A DNA stretch of 47,546 bases from CAVQGF01 sp045807945 (lineage in GTDB: Bacteria; Acidobacteriota; Terriglobia; Terriglobales; Acidobacteriaceae). The notes under the pieces are model-generated. The model saw nothing but the letters and a program-made list of their open reading frames with translations. It did no database searches and was not told where the DNA came from. The stretch is taken from the NCBI GenBank assembly GCA_045807945.1, contig JBJMGI010000033.1:1-47546 (forward strand). The letters run 5' to 3'. Made by a program: the position numbers and the translations under genes. Each line of letters opens with the position of its first letter. Positions within the stretch are counted from its first letter, which is position 1. Shown piece after piece: positions 1-7,391 of the stretch.

Positions 1-700
1 ATCCATATTCTGCAGGCGGATTCTCTTGCGCGTTGAACTCTTGGATAGCGTCGATTGGCAGAATCGATCCCGGTGTTCCCTGCACGCCTTCAGCGTTGAT
101 GACGGTCGTGCCGTAATAAGGATCATTGTTGTCGGTGCCGTCGACGATGAAGTTGTTATCTTCGGGACGGTTTCCGTTGGAACTGATGGAAAGGAATCCG
201 CCACCTGGGCTGCGCTGCACACCAGGGCGAAGAACTACGAGATTCTGGAAGTCGCGCCCATTCAGTGGAAGGTCGTTGATCGACTTGTTCGAGAAGGTAC
301 CGCCCAGAGTGTCATTCGTCGTCTCTATAAGCGGGGCCTCGGCGGTGACGGTCACCTGCTCGACGCTACTGCCGGGTTGTAGCTGGAAGTCGATGCGCGC
401 ATCTTTCGCCACTTCGAGCCGGATCCCTGTGCGCTCCACCTTTTTGAAGCCATTGGCTTCGACAATGATCCGGTACTCGCCGGGGGAAAGGTTCGGCGCT
501 ACGTACTCGCCGGCCTCGTTGGTATCCAGATTTCGGGTGGCGCTGGTGCCCACATTGATGATCGAGACTTTGGCCTTCGGCACGATCGCATTCGAGGCGT
601 CGGTCACGGTGCCGAGGATGCGTCCGAGATAAGTCTGTGAAGAAGCTACGACAGAGAGGGCAACTAACAAAAGGACTACGAGTGAGGTTCTGCGCACCAT
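1..700 (-). CDS. TonB-dependent receptor, N-terminal part (cut by window edge)
   Basis: The visible 233 residues begin with a signal peptide (MVRRTSLVVLLLVALSVVASS). A carboxypeptidase-regulatory-like beta-sandwich follows at about residues 25-110, with GTVTDASNA, then NEAGEYVAPNLSPGEYRI. The start of a plug-like region comes next, with the SINDLPLNGRDFQNLV segment and a DGTDNNDPYYG stretch. This order is typical of the large outer-membrane receptors of Acidobacteria, which usually exceed 1000 residues; the barrel lies outside the window. The ATG at 700 is preceded by a strong GAGGAGGA ribosome site. The substrate cannot be told. The family assignment is firm; TonB-driven transport is inferred from the family. 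Confidence 0.85.
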   Translation of the reverse strand, partial: MVRRTSLVVLLLVALSVVASSQTYLGRILGTVTDASNAIVPKAKVSIINVGTSATRNLDTNEAGEYVAPNLSPGEYRIIVEANGFKKVERTGIRLEVAKDARIDFQLQPGSSVEQVTVTAEAPLIETTNDTLGGTFSNKSINDLPLNGRDFQNLVVLRPGVQRSPGGGFLSISSNGNRPEDNNFIVDGTDNNDPYYGTTVINAEGVQGTPGSILPIDAIQEFNAQENPPAEYG

Positions 701-874
701 GATGATCCTCCTCAGGTTTTGTGTGGTGGCGAGTGTAGCGCCATTATTCAGGTATTCACAATCAAAATCGGGCAGGACGGCTGGCAGGGGCCGCAGAAGG
801 TATCTGCCGTCCGACCAGCAGCGAACGAGCTTGCTTGACTTCAACGCCTGCGAACCCCTACTCTGCGCCAGACC

Positions 875-2077
875 ATGACACCACCCACCACGGCGAAAGC
901 AGCTATAGACGCGCAGACCGCGATCCAGCTGCGGCAGATGCAGATCTATCAGGCGATGCTCACGGGTCAAAAATCTGCTATCCCATTGCCGGTGACGGAG
1001 CTGCAAGCTGCTGCCGCGAAGGTGCTAACGCCGGAGGCATTTGATTATGTTGCGGGCGGTGCGGGCGGTGAGCGCACAATGCGCGCGAATCTTGAAGCCT
1101 TCGATCATTGGCGGATCGTTCCACGAATGCTGCGCGACGTCTCGCAACGTGATCTAAGCGTAGAAATACTAGGACACAAGCTGCCGGCTCCCGTAATCCT
1201 AGGTCCAGTCGGTGTGCAGGAGTTAGTTCATGCGGATGCTGACCTGGCTTCCGCGCGGGCGGCAGCGTCCATGGGAAATCCCTTCACGCTGAGCACAGTG
1301 TCTTCGCGCAGCATTGAAGATGTTGCGAAGGCAATGGGGGATGGCGTGCGCTGGTTCCAGCTCTACTGGGGAAAAGACCGCGAGGTTACGGCCAGCATGC
1401 TGCAACGCGCGGAGAAGTCCGGGTACTCGGCGGTGGTAGTTACGCTGGATACCGTAATGCTCGGCTGGCGTGAGCGCGACCTGAAGCGCAACTTCCTTCC
1501 CTTTCTCCTCGGAAAAGGCATTGCGAACTACATGAGCGATCCGGTCTTCCGCTCGAAGCTGCAGCAACCGCCGGAGACGCATCCGGAAGGCGCAGTCCGC
1601 TTGTGGGCACAGATATTCGCGAACAATGCGCTCACCTGGAGCGACATCGAGTGGCTGCGGCGGCAGACGAAGCTGCCGATCCTGCTCAAGGGCATTCAGC
1701 ACGCGGACGACGCGCGCCGCTCGCTCGATGCGGGAGTGCAGGGAGTGATCGTGTCGAACCACGGCGGTCGGCAGGTAGATGGAGCGATTGGCTCACTCGA
1801 TGCGTTACCCGGAGTTGTCGCGGCCATCGGCGGCAAGATTCCGGTGCTATTCGATAGCGGGATCCGCTACGGATCAGACGCGCTGAAGGCGCTGGCGCTC
1901 GGAGCAAAGGCGGTGCTGTTGGGGCGTCTTTATATATATGGGCTTGCTGTTGCCGGCGAGGCGGGCGTCCGCGAAGCCGTGATTAATTTTCTTGCCGACA
2001 TGGATGTGACCATGGGACTGTGCGGCATCAAAGCCTGCCGCGAGATCGGCCCGGAGCTGCTGACCAAAGTGACCTAA
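875..2077 (+). CDS. FMN-dependent alpha-hydroxy-acid oxidase (lactate oxidase/monooxygenase-like)
   Basis: A 400-residue enzyme of the lactate/glycolate oxidase family, a TIM barrel that oxidises L-2-hydroxy acids with FMN. The family signature VSNHGGRQ is present, with the catalytic base at about His296. The N-terminal FDYVAGGAGGERTMRAN segment, the FQLYWGKDRE segment and the C-terminal DSGIRYGSDALKALALGA phosphate-binding region are also clear. The length and the FQLYW/LTWSDIEWL style suit lactate 2-monooxygenase or a soluble lactate oxidase as well as LldD, so the exact product (pyruvate or acetate) is open. There is no signal peptide, so it should be cytoplasmic. No good ribosome site precedes the ATG. 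It overlaps tail-to-tail by 4 bases with the reverse-strand gene ending at 2074. Confidence 0.88.
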   Translation: MTPPTTAKAAIDAQTAIQLRQMQIYQAMLTGQKSAIPLPVTELQAAAAKVLTPEAFDYVAGGAGGERTMRANLEAFDHWRIVPRMLRDVSQRDLSVEILGHKLPAPVILGPVGVQELVHADADLASARAAASMGNPFTLSTVSSRSIEDVAKAMGDGVRWFQLYWGKDREVTASMLQRAEKSGYSAVVVTLDTVMLGWRERDLKRNFLPFLLGKGIANYMSDPVFRSKLQQPPETHPEGAVRLWAQIFANNALTWSDIEWLRRQTKLPILLKGIQHADDARRSLDAGVQGVIVSNHGGRQVDGAIGSLDALPGVVAAIGGKIPVLFDSGIRYGSDALKALALGAKAVLLGRLYIYGLAVAGEAGVREAVINFLADMDVTMGLCGIKACREIGPELLTKVT

Positions 2078-2775
2078 GCGGGTTGCGTTTGACGTGGCTC
2101 AGCGAATCCTTTGACGATCAACCACACTGCCAGGCAAATGTAAGCGGGGGCAAGCGGCATGGCTAGTCGCGTTTCCGGAGGAAACCCCCATAAGCCGCGC
2201 AACGTCACTCCGGCGATCTGGCCCACTGCTCCCAGCAGCCCGAACACTGCAAGCCAACGCGGAACCAATCTGTAGAGGTACAACAGACTGTAGAGAAGAA
2301 ATATCCAGCTGCCGATCACCAGCAGAAATGAATAATGCGACCACTTCCGAGCCGCACCGACTATAAGAGCCAAGCTTTGAAAGAGTTCCGTCTTCGCGGG
2401 ACCTGCCTCCGAATACTGCTGACTCAACGAAAGCATCGAGAGCAGGTGCGCATTATCGACAGCCTGCAGCGTGAAACTCGCGATTGCGAGCGCCAGCAGC
2501 CACAGGGCCATGGCCGAGCTGTACCGGCGAAATACGGACCACGCAGCGGCGGCTATACCGATCGCCAGCGCGCTGCCGAAGAACAAGAGAAACACCGCCG
2601 CCCGAACCTGATTCGGGATGGCGGCTGCGCTCGCCAGGAACCCCGGTGGCGATACGAGCGTGTGCAGCATCATGAAGGGGACCATCAGGCCCGCTGTCAA
2701 ATGCAACAGCAACAACACTCCGACCGTTTTGCCAACGTCTTTTGCCGAAGATTCTAGACTTAGAGTTGTCTGCAT
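2074..2775 (-). CDS. DUF4386-like integral membrane protein
   Basis: A 233-residue protein with about six hydrophobic helices: near residues 15-37, 57-80, 87-107, 137-165, 172-192 and 205-222. The layout, with a GLMVPFMMLH-type first helix and a central NAHLLSMLSLS loop, fits the DUF4386 family of unknown function. It is the last gene of the reverse-strand operon and begins 12 bases after the ABC permease, with a GGTGG ribosome site. It may be an accessory membrane subunit of that transporter, but only the linkage supports this. Confidence 0.65.
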   Translation of the reverse strand: MQTTLSLESSAKDVGKTVGVLLLLHLTAGLMVPFMMLHTLVSPPGFLASAAAIPNQVRAAVFLLFFGSALAIGIAAAAWSVFRRYSSAMALWLLALAIASFTLQAVDNAHLLSMLSLSQQYSEAGPAKTELFQSLALIVGAARKWSHYSFLLVIGSWIFLLYSLLYLYRLVPRWLAVFGLLGAVGQIAGVTLRGLWGFPPETRLAMPLAPAYICLAVWLIVKGFAEPRQTQPA

Positions 2776-2787
2776 AGGATTCCACCA

Positions 2788-3702
2788 TCACAGCGGATCG
2801 CGACGGCGCCGCAGTCGAATGGTTTCCGACAGCAGCACTGCCGCTATGACGAGCCCTACCCAAAGCATCATGCTGCTAAAGAACTCGCTCGGGTGAATGC
2901 GCGCCATCGGTTCCATCATCATGCCGTGAGTAAATCCATCCCCGCCCGGCGCGTCGGCAAAGAAGCCGAAGAAGTTGGGGCTGTCGAAGACTACGTTCGC
3001 GATAATGCCGGCGGCGACCAGCGGCAGCGCAGCCCACAAGAATGCCACCCGTCGCGCCCACCCTGATACCAGCAATAACCAGCCATAGAGCGGCGCAAAG
3101 CCAAGCGAATGAAGTACGAGGAGGTGATAGGCAAGCACCACCCAAATCTGGAACACTGGCAGATTCGCAAAGAAAACATCCAGGCTGATGCCGTTCGCGA
3201 GCAACACTATGGTGCTCAGCGCGACCATGACGACCTGAACAACAACCGCGATCGCAAATGAAAGCGCCGGGATCACCACCATCGGAATGCTCGCTTTCGC
3301 GAACACGGTCGTCGCGTCTGAAACCGGCAGCGATTTCCAGAACAGAATGCTGCGGTCGCGTCGCTCGCTTTGCAGCGCTTCGAGAGCATAGAAGATCCCA
3401 ACGAAGAAACCGGCGGCCATGATCATGCCGGCCGCGAACTCGAAAGGCTGCTCAATGATCTGGCGCTGCTGCATGGGATCGAGACCGGCCAGACGATTCA
3501 TCTTGTGGGGAAGCCGGATGAGGCTGAGCAGGAATCCGAAGAGGAAAATGCCGGCTACGGCGAACTGCACAAGATAGATGGAGCGGAACTCCCATAATTC
3601 GCGCCGCACCGACCAGTAGAAACGGTGGGACCACGGAGTGTCGGGTGCCATGACATCGGCGCTGCGAGCGAGTTCGGTCATCGCATTCGACTGTGTACTC
3701 AT
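2788..3702 (-). CDS. ABC transporter permease
   Basis: A 304-residue membrane protein with an N-terminal cytoplasmic stretch (FYWSVRRELWEFRSIY) and six predicted helices, the last followed by a basic RLRRRRD tail. It resembles ABC-2-type permeases found beside YtrA-family regulators. Its ATG overlaps the stop of the ATPase gene in an ATGA junction with a GGAAGGAG ribosome site, so the two are translationally coupled and probably form one exporter. The internal EALQSERRDRSILFWKSLPVSD segment is the usual cytoplasmic coupling loop of this group (recognition from memory). The substrate is unknown; related systems have been linked to envelope stress and peptide antibiotics. Confidence 0.8.
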   Translation of the reverse strand: MSTQSNAMTELARSADVMAPDTPWSHRFYWSVRRELWEFRSIYLVQFAVAGIFLFGFLLSLIRLPHKMNRLAGLDPMQQRQIIEQPFEFAAGMIMAAGFFVGIFYALEALQSERRDRSILFWKSLPVSDATTVFAKASIPMVVIPALSFAIAVVVQVVMVALSTIVLLANGISLDVFFANLPVFQIWVVLAYHLLVLHSLGFAPLYGWLLLVSGWARRVAFLWAALPLVAAGIIANVVFDSPNFFGFFADAPGGDGFTHGMMMEPMARIHPSEFFSSMMLWVGLVIAAVLLSETIRLRRRRDPL

Positions 3703-4562
3703 TGCACTACTCCTTCCTTCTGGCCAACGATTGCGACAAACAGATCGGCGATCCTCGGGGTGCGCACTTCACCGAAGGCTGCGAGTTGCTGACGCTCAGC
3801 GTGATCGAACAGCAAAATGCTGCGGCCCAGACTCTGGCGCTCGCTGATGGGCTTGAGCGCGCGCGCAGCGAGGAGTTGATCGGGGTTAACCACCAGCTCG
3901 AGGTAGCGCGACTCGACCTCTTCCATACTGCGATTGAAGACGATGCGCCCGCGGTCGATAAACACGACGTCGGTAAGCACGTGTTCGATCTCTTCCACTT
4001 GATGGGTAGCGAGCACGATGGTGCGGCCACGATCGAAGTAGTCGGTGAGCAACGAATCGTAGAACTGCTTGCGAAAGAGAATGTCGAGGCCGAGCGTGGG
4101 CTCGTCGAAGACCAGCAACTTCGCGTCGATCGCCATGACGATGGCGAGGTGGAGCTGCGTAACCATGCCCTTCGACAGCTCCCTGACCTTGCGATCGCGC
4201 GCGATGGTCGTCTTGGCGAGAAACTCATCAGCCTTGGCGCGGTGAAACCGCGGATGCACACCGGCGACGAAATCGAGCACCTGCGAAACTTTGATCCAAC
4301 GCGGCAACACAGCTACATCGGAGATGAAGCAGACGTCGCGCATCAATTCGTCGCGGCGAATCCAGGGATCGCGGCCAAGCACCCGCAAGTCTCCCTGGAA
4401 TTGCGTAAGGCCAAGTATGGCGTTCAGTGCAGTCGTCTTGCCGGCGCCGTTCGGCCCGATAAGACCGACGATGCGGCGCTCTTCCACACGCAGGTCAACG
4501 CCGTCGAGTGCGATGGTATTGCCGAAAGCTTTACGAAGTCCGTGTGCTTCTATGACAGTCAT
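3699..4562 (-). CDS. ABC transporter ATP-binding protein (YtrB-like)
   Basis: A 287-residue ATPase with Walker A GPNGAGKTT near residue 37, Walker B LLVFDEPTLGLD and a switch His in LATHQ. The signature motif is degenerate: LSKGM replaces LSGGQ, as in many ATPases of GntR-linked transporters. A C-terminal extension of about 80 residues follows the nucleotide-binding domain. The gene sits 4 bases after the GntR regulator and overlaps the permease by 4 bases. It powers the neighbouring permease; the direction (export) is inferred from the ABC-2 type. Confidence 0.88.
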   Translation of the reverse strand: MTVIEAHGLRKAFGNTIALDGVDLRVEERRIVGLIGPNGAGKTTALNAILGLTQFQGDLRVLGRDPWIRRDELMRDVCFISDVAVLPRWIKVSQVLDFVAGVHPRFHRAKADEFLAKTTIARDRKVRELSKGMVTQLHLAIVMAIDAKLLVFDEPTLGLDILFRKQFYDSLLTDYFDRGRTIVLATHQVEEIEHVLTDVVFIDRGRIVFNRSMEEVESRYLELVVNPDQLLAARALKPISERQSLGRSILLFDHAERQQLAAFGEVRTPRIADLFVAIVGQKEGVVQ

Positions 4563-4566
4563 GGCT

Positions 4567-4950
4567 TCAGCTTTCCTCCTCTTTTGGTTTCGGTTTCGAG
4601 CGTCGTCCGTTCAGCAGATCTTCTGTTTTTAGCCCGAGTCGCTCGATTGTGGCTTCGACACGCGGCCACTCTTCCTTCAAAAATTTCTGGCGCTCGCCCT
4701 TTAACAACAAGTTGCGCGCGCCCGAGTTGATGAACATACCGAGCCCTCGCCGACTCTCCACTAATCCTTCGTCCACCAGTTCCTGGTATCCCTTTAACAC
4801 CGTGAGCGGATTGACGCGATACTCCGCCGCAACATTCCGCACCGAGGGGAGCGGGTCGCCTTCCTTGAGCACTCCTTCAAGGATCATTGCGACCACGCGG
4901 TCCCGCAGCTGGCGGTAGATCGGCTGATTGTCGTTCCACTCACGGTTCAT
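4567..4950 (-). CDS. GntR-family regulator, YtrA subfamily
   Basis: A 127-residue repressor-like protein. Residues 8-75 form the GntR winged helix, with PIYRQLRDRVVAMIL followed by the recognition region LPSVRNVAAEYRVNPLTVLKGYQEL and the wing ESRRGLGMFI. The effector region after it is only about 45 residues, which defines the YtrA subfamily. Members usually repress their own operon together with an ABC transporter, which is exactly the arrangement here. It is the second gene of the operon, 12 bases after the secreted-protein gene. The 18-bp palindrome at 5677-5694 is the likely target. Confidence 0.88.
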   Translation of the reverse strand: MNREWNDNQPIYRQLRDRVVAMILEGVLKEGDPLPSVRNVAAEYRVNPLTVLKGYQELVDEGLVESRRGLGMFINSGARNLLLKGERQKFLKEEWPRVEATIERLGLKTEDLLNGRRSKPKPKEEES

Positions 4951-4962
4951 AGGGTTTCCAGG

Positions 4963-5577
4963 CTAGCGGGTAGCGACCTCGGCCGGCTTGGTACGGTGAA
5001 GATCGAAGTGCGCGTGGATCGGTGTGTCGTTCGGCAGCATGTAAGTCCAATCCTCGGTGTGATGATCAGCGTCGATGACCGTGAACACGGCGTGATGCAT
5101 ATGTCCATGGCTGTTGCTGCCGGAAAGATCGGCGAACTCGAATTCCAGCTTCTTCCCATCCGGCGACAACTTGGCAGTCATGTGTGGCCGGTTTCCGGCG
5201 TCGCAATAGTGCACTAGATTAAGCTGGCCTGAATCCACGTAGAGCATCGTGACCGGGTGATCGTACTTCGCTGGATCGAGCGGCGTTCCGGCTTCCTGGA
5301 ACTCGTGTACGAGCACGTTGCCACGCGAGGTCACCCGCATAGAGACGTGCAGCGGCTTTATGTCTGCGCTCGCACCCATCCGTTTTCGCATTTCTTCCGG
5401 CATGTCAGTAGTTGTCGGGCCTTCCCATTCTCCGGCCAGGGTTTTTAGTTCATCGAACGATTTTTGTGCGTCGGGTTTCTGCGCATTGGCGTGTTGTTCG
5501 TGCTCGTGCGACTGCGCAAACGCAGCGCTCGCGAGCGACAGTAAAGCGATAGATATCAGAATACGTACGGACTTCAT
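4963..5577 (-). CDS. Secreted protein with DUF1579-like/lipocalin-like domain
   Basis: A 204-residue protein with a signal peptide (to about AFAQ, residue 22) and a His-rich segment just after it (SHEHEQHANAQ). A domain beginning FDELKTLAGEWEG, the usual opening of DUF1579 and heme-binding/lipocalin-like beta barrels, runs to about residue 195. Further His clusters occur near the C-terminus (SHGHMHH, DADHHTEDW), so metal or heme binding is possible but not shown. The ATG follows a good AAGGAG ribosome site. It is the first gene after the putative operator-promoter and lies 12 bases upstream of the GntR gene, so it is probably co-regulated with the transporter. Confidence 0.65.
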   Translation of the reverse strand: MKSVRILISIALLSLASAAFAQSHEHEQHANAQKPDAQKSFDELKTLAGEWEGPTTTDMPEEMRKRMGASADIKPLHVSMRVTSRGNVLVHEFQEAGTPLDPAKYDHPVTMLYVDSGQLNLVHYCDAGNRPHMTAKLSPDGKKLEFEFADLSGSNSHGHMHHAVFTVIDADHHTEDWTYMLPNDTPIHAHFDLHRTKPAEVATR

Positions 5578-5676
5578 GTTCTTCTCCTTGGATTTGTCAG
5601 GCCTCCAGCCAAGTCAGCTCCGCTTAGCGTGCGCATCGCGAGGCGGAACGTGTGACTTGGTGGGCTTCCTTCAACT

Positions 5677-5711
5677 GTTATAGTTAACTATAACACCAAT
5701 TCAGCTGTCAA
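5677..5711 (-). promoter_or_regulatory. Promoter with 18-bp palindromic operator for the GntR-ABC operon
   Basis: On the reverse strand a perfect TTGACA box lies at 5711-5706. About 11 bases later comes the perfect palindrome GTTATAGTTAACTATAAC (5694-5677), which covers where the -10 must lie. It sits 100 bases upstream of the first operon gene. A dimeric GntR/YtrA protein bound there would block RNA polymerase. The palindrome and the box are seen directly; the regulator assignment is inference. Confidence 0.6.
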
Positions 5712-5776
5712 GGGGTTTTTGGGCTGATTGCGAAACTAGTGGGCCGCGAGTAGCTGAAAGTTGCGTCTGGCGAGGC

Positions 5777-6670
5777 TTAAACGGCTGCTTTTCTCTCGTT
5801 CGGCTTAGCCGGATAGGCCCGGTTGAAGAAGTAGAACAATCCCGCAAGCACAATGAACACCAGCAGGCTGGCCTCGGTGCCGCGCGGTCCACCGGTCAGC
5901 CAATCCGGTCCGTGGAAGCGTATGTCGAGCAGGTGTCCGGCGATTGGCTTGCCTCCGTTGCCGGTGTTGGGTTCGGCAAAGGCGATCATGTCCGCATAAT
6001 CCGATGCGGCGTGGAAGCCGACAGCAAACCACAGGCTGCCGGTGCGGCGCAGCGTCAGGCACCAAAAGATACCGTAGAGCGCGATGCTCGTGGGATCGAT
6101 CCAATCCTCCTGCGGCTTGAAGATGAAGTGCACCAGCCCGAAGAGGGACGAAAGCGCAATGGCGGCAGGCCAGAAGCCGATTCCCTCACCCAGCGTCTTG
6201 AGCAGATATCCGCGGAAAAGAAACTCTTCTCCAAAACCGATGCCCAACATCGCCAGCGCCCACAAAAACGCGTACTTGACGAACTCGCTGCCATGGACGG
6301 CGAGACCGTGGAAAGAGCATCCGCCGAGCAAATAGATCGGGATGAGGATCAGCGCGGAAGGGATGAATCCCCAGAGCAGGCCTTTCGCGAGCAGCTTGCC
6401 TGCTTCCGGACCAAGCGGAAGACCGTAGGCCGAGAATCGCTCGTGCTCGACTCGCGACAAAATCCAGGCGATCGCGCACACAAGGAGCAAGTCGCTGATC
6501 TCGTAGCCGAGGATGCCCTGCCAGGTGAAGCCAACCGGAAGGTTGAGCTTGGTGAAAAGCGCGTCAAGACCCTTGCCGCCGAAAACGTAGGCTCCAATGA
6601 AAATGACCACACGCCACCCTGCGCGCAGCCGTCGCTCATTGTTAACGAAGATCCACCGCAGGCGTTCCAT
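5777..6670 (-). CDS. CPBP-family intramembrane metalloprotease (CAAX protease-like)
   Basis: A 297-residue membrane protein with about eight hydrophobic segments. The family motifs are present: EEFLFR at residues 148-153 (the EExxxR motif), FGLVH ending at His181 (FxxxH), and a later HAASD (HxxxD/N). In characterised relatives these residues form a glutamate-dependent intramembrane peptidase; bacterial members act in bacteriocin self-immunity or protein processing. It is alone on its strand, with an ATG at 6670 and no operon partner. The substrate is unknown. Confidence 0.85.
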   Translation of the reverse strand: MERLRWIFVNNERRLRAGWRVVIFIGAYVFGGKGLDALFTKLNLPVGFTWQGILGYEISDLLLVCAIAWILSRVEHERFSAYGLPLGPEAGKLLAKGLLWGFIPSALILIPIYLLGGCSFHGLAVHGSEFVKYAFLWALAMLGIGFGEEFLFRGYLLKTLGEGIGFWPAAIALSSLFGLVHFIFKPQEDWIDPTSIALYGIFWCLTLRRTGSLWFAVGFHAASDYADMIAFAEPNTGNGGKPIAGHLLDIRFHGPDWLTGGPRGTEASLLVFIVLAGLFYFFNRAYPAKPNERKAAV

Positions 6671-6754
6671 AGGGCCTGAAGTTTACTCGCGAACGCGGAG
6701 GTTTCCCCAGCAAAATGCTGTGATAGTTTGAAGCCGCTTTACGCAGGAGGTTCC

Positions 6755-7186
6755 ATGAACATAAAGCGCATTGTGACGGCAGGCATTGCCGGTTCTATTA
6801 CCTTCTTCATCTACGGAGGGCTCGTCTTCGGCAAGCTGCTGGCGAACGACTATCGGCCGTACACGAGTGTGTACCGTTCGATGACCGAGATGCAGCAGCA
6901 CATGCTTGTCGGGATGTTGTGCAGTATAGCCGGAATTATTGTGCTCGCCGTGATGTACGCGAAAGGATACGAAGGCGGGAGCGGTGCGGCCGAGGGCGCT
7001 CGCTTTGGGCTGCTCATCGGGATCTTCGCTGCGTGCACACACATCGCCGACAACTATGTCGTCCTTCAGATCGGCGGCACCCTCGCCGCGAAGATGGCGC
7101 TCGCAAGCCTCGGCGAGTGGACGCTGGTCGGCTTGGTGATAGGGCTGGTGTATCGTCCGCGGGAGATTAAGGGCGGAATAGTGTAA
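6755..7186 (+). CDS. Small integral membrane protein of unknown function
   Basis: A 143-residue protein with four predicted helices: near residues 7-25, 47-67, 78-100 and 115-135. I do not recognise the family. The start at 6755 (MNIKRIVTAG) is chosen because a strong AGGAGG lies 5 bases before it; an in-frame TTG at 6728 has no such site. It is followed by the tRNA-Lys promoter and appears to be a single-gene unit. Gly/Ala-rich helices (GIAGSITFFIYGG and GARFGLLIGIFAA) suggest packed transmembrane segments. Confidence 0.7.
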   Translation: MNIKRIVTAGIAGSITFFIYGGLVFGKLLANDYRPYTSVYRSMTEMQQHMLVGMLCSIAGIIVLAVMYAKGYEGGSGAAEGARFGLLIGIFAACTHIADNYVVLQIGGTLAAKMALASLGEWTLVGLVIGLVYRPREIKGGIV

Positions 7187-7244
7187 GCGTGAGCCGCTGG
7201 ATCTGCTTGAATCGCGCCTCACCAGTCGGGAGCCACAGCGCTGC

Positions 7245-7253
7245 TGCTATAAT
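7245..7253 (+). promoter_or_regulatory. Extended -10 promoter of tRNA-Lys
   Basis: A consensus TATAAT at 7248-7253 is preceded by TGC, giving an extended -10 (TGnTATAAT). It lies 36 bases upstream of the mature tRNA 5' end. No good -35 is seen, which fits an extended -10 promoter. A T-rich run follows. Confidence 0.6.
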
Positions 7254-7289
7254 ATTTTTTTGCCTTCCCGCATTCCTTCCACAACATGT

Positions 7290-7365
<76 letters not shown>

Positions 7366-7391
7366 ACCTTCGTTTGCGGACATTCGCGACA

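Noticed and set aside
5912..6679. Long open frame opposite the CPBP protease gene
   Set aside because: It is antisense to a gene with clear family motifs; its product is charged low-complexity sequence with no recognisable domain.
7207..7226. Possible further copy of the tRNA 3' end upstream of tRNA-Lys
   Set aside because: Only CGCGC-CTCACCA matches, with an inserted base; too short and gapped to separate from chance.
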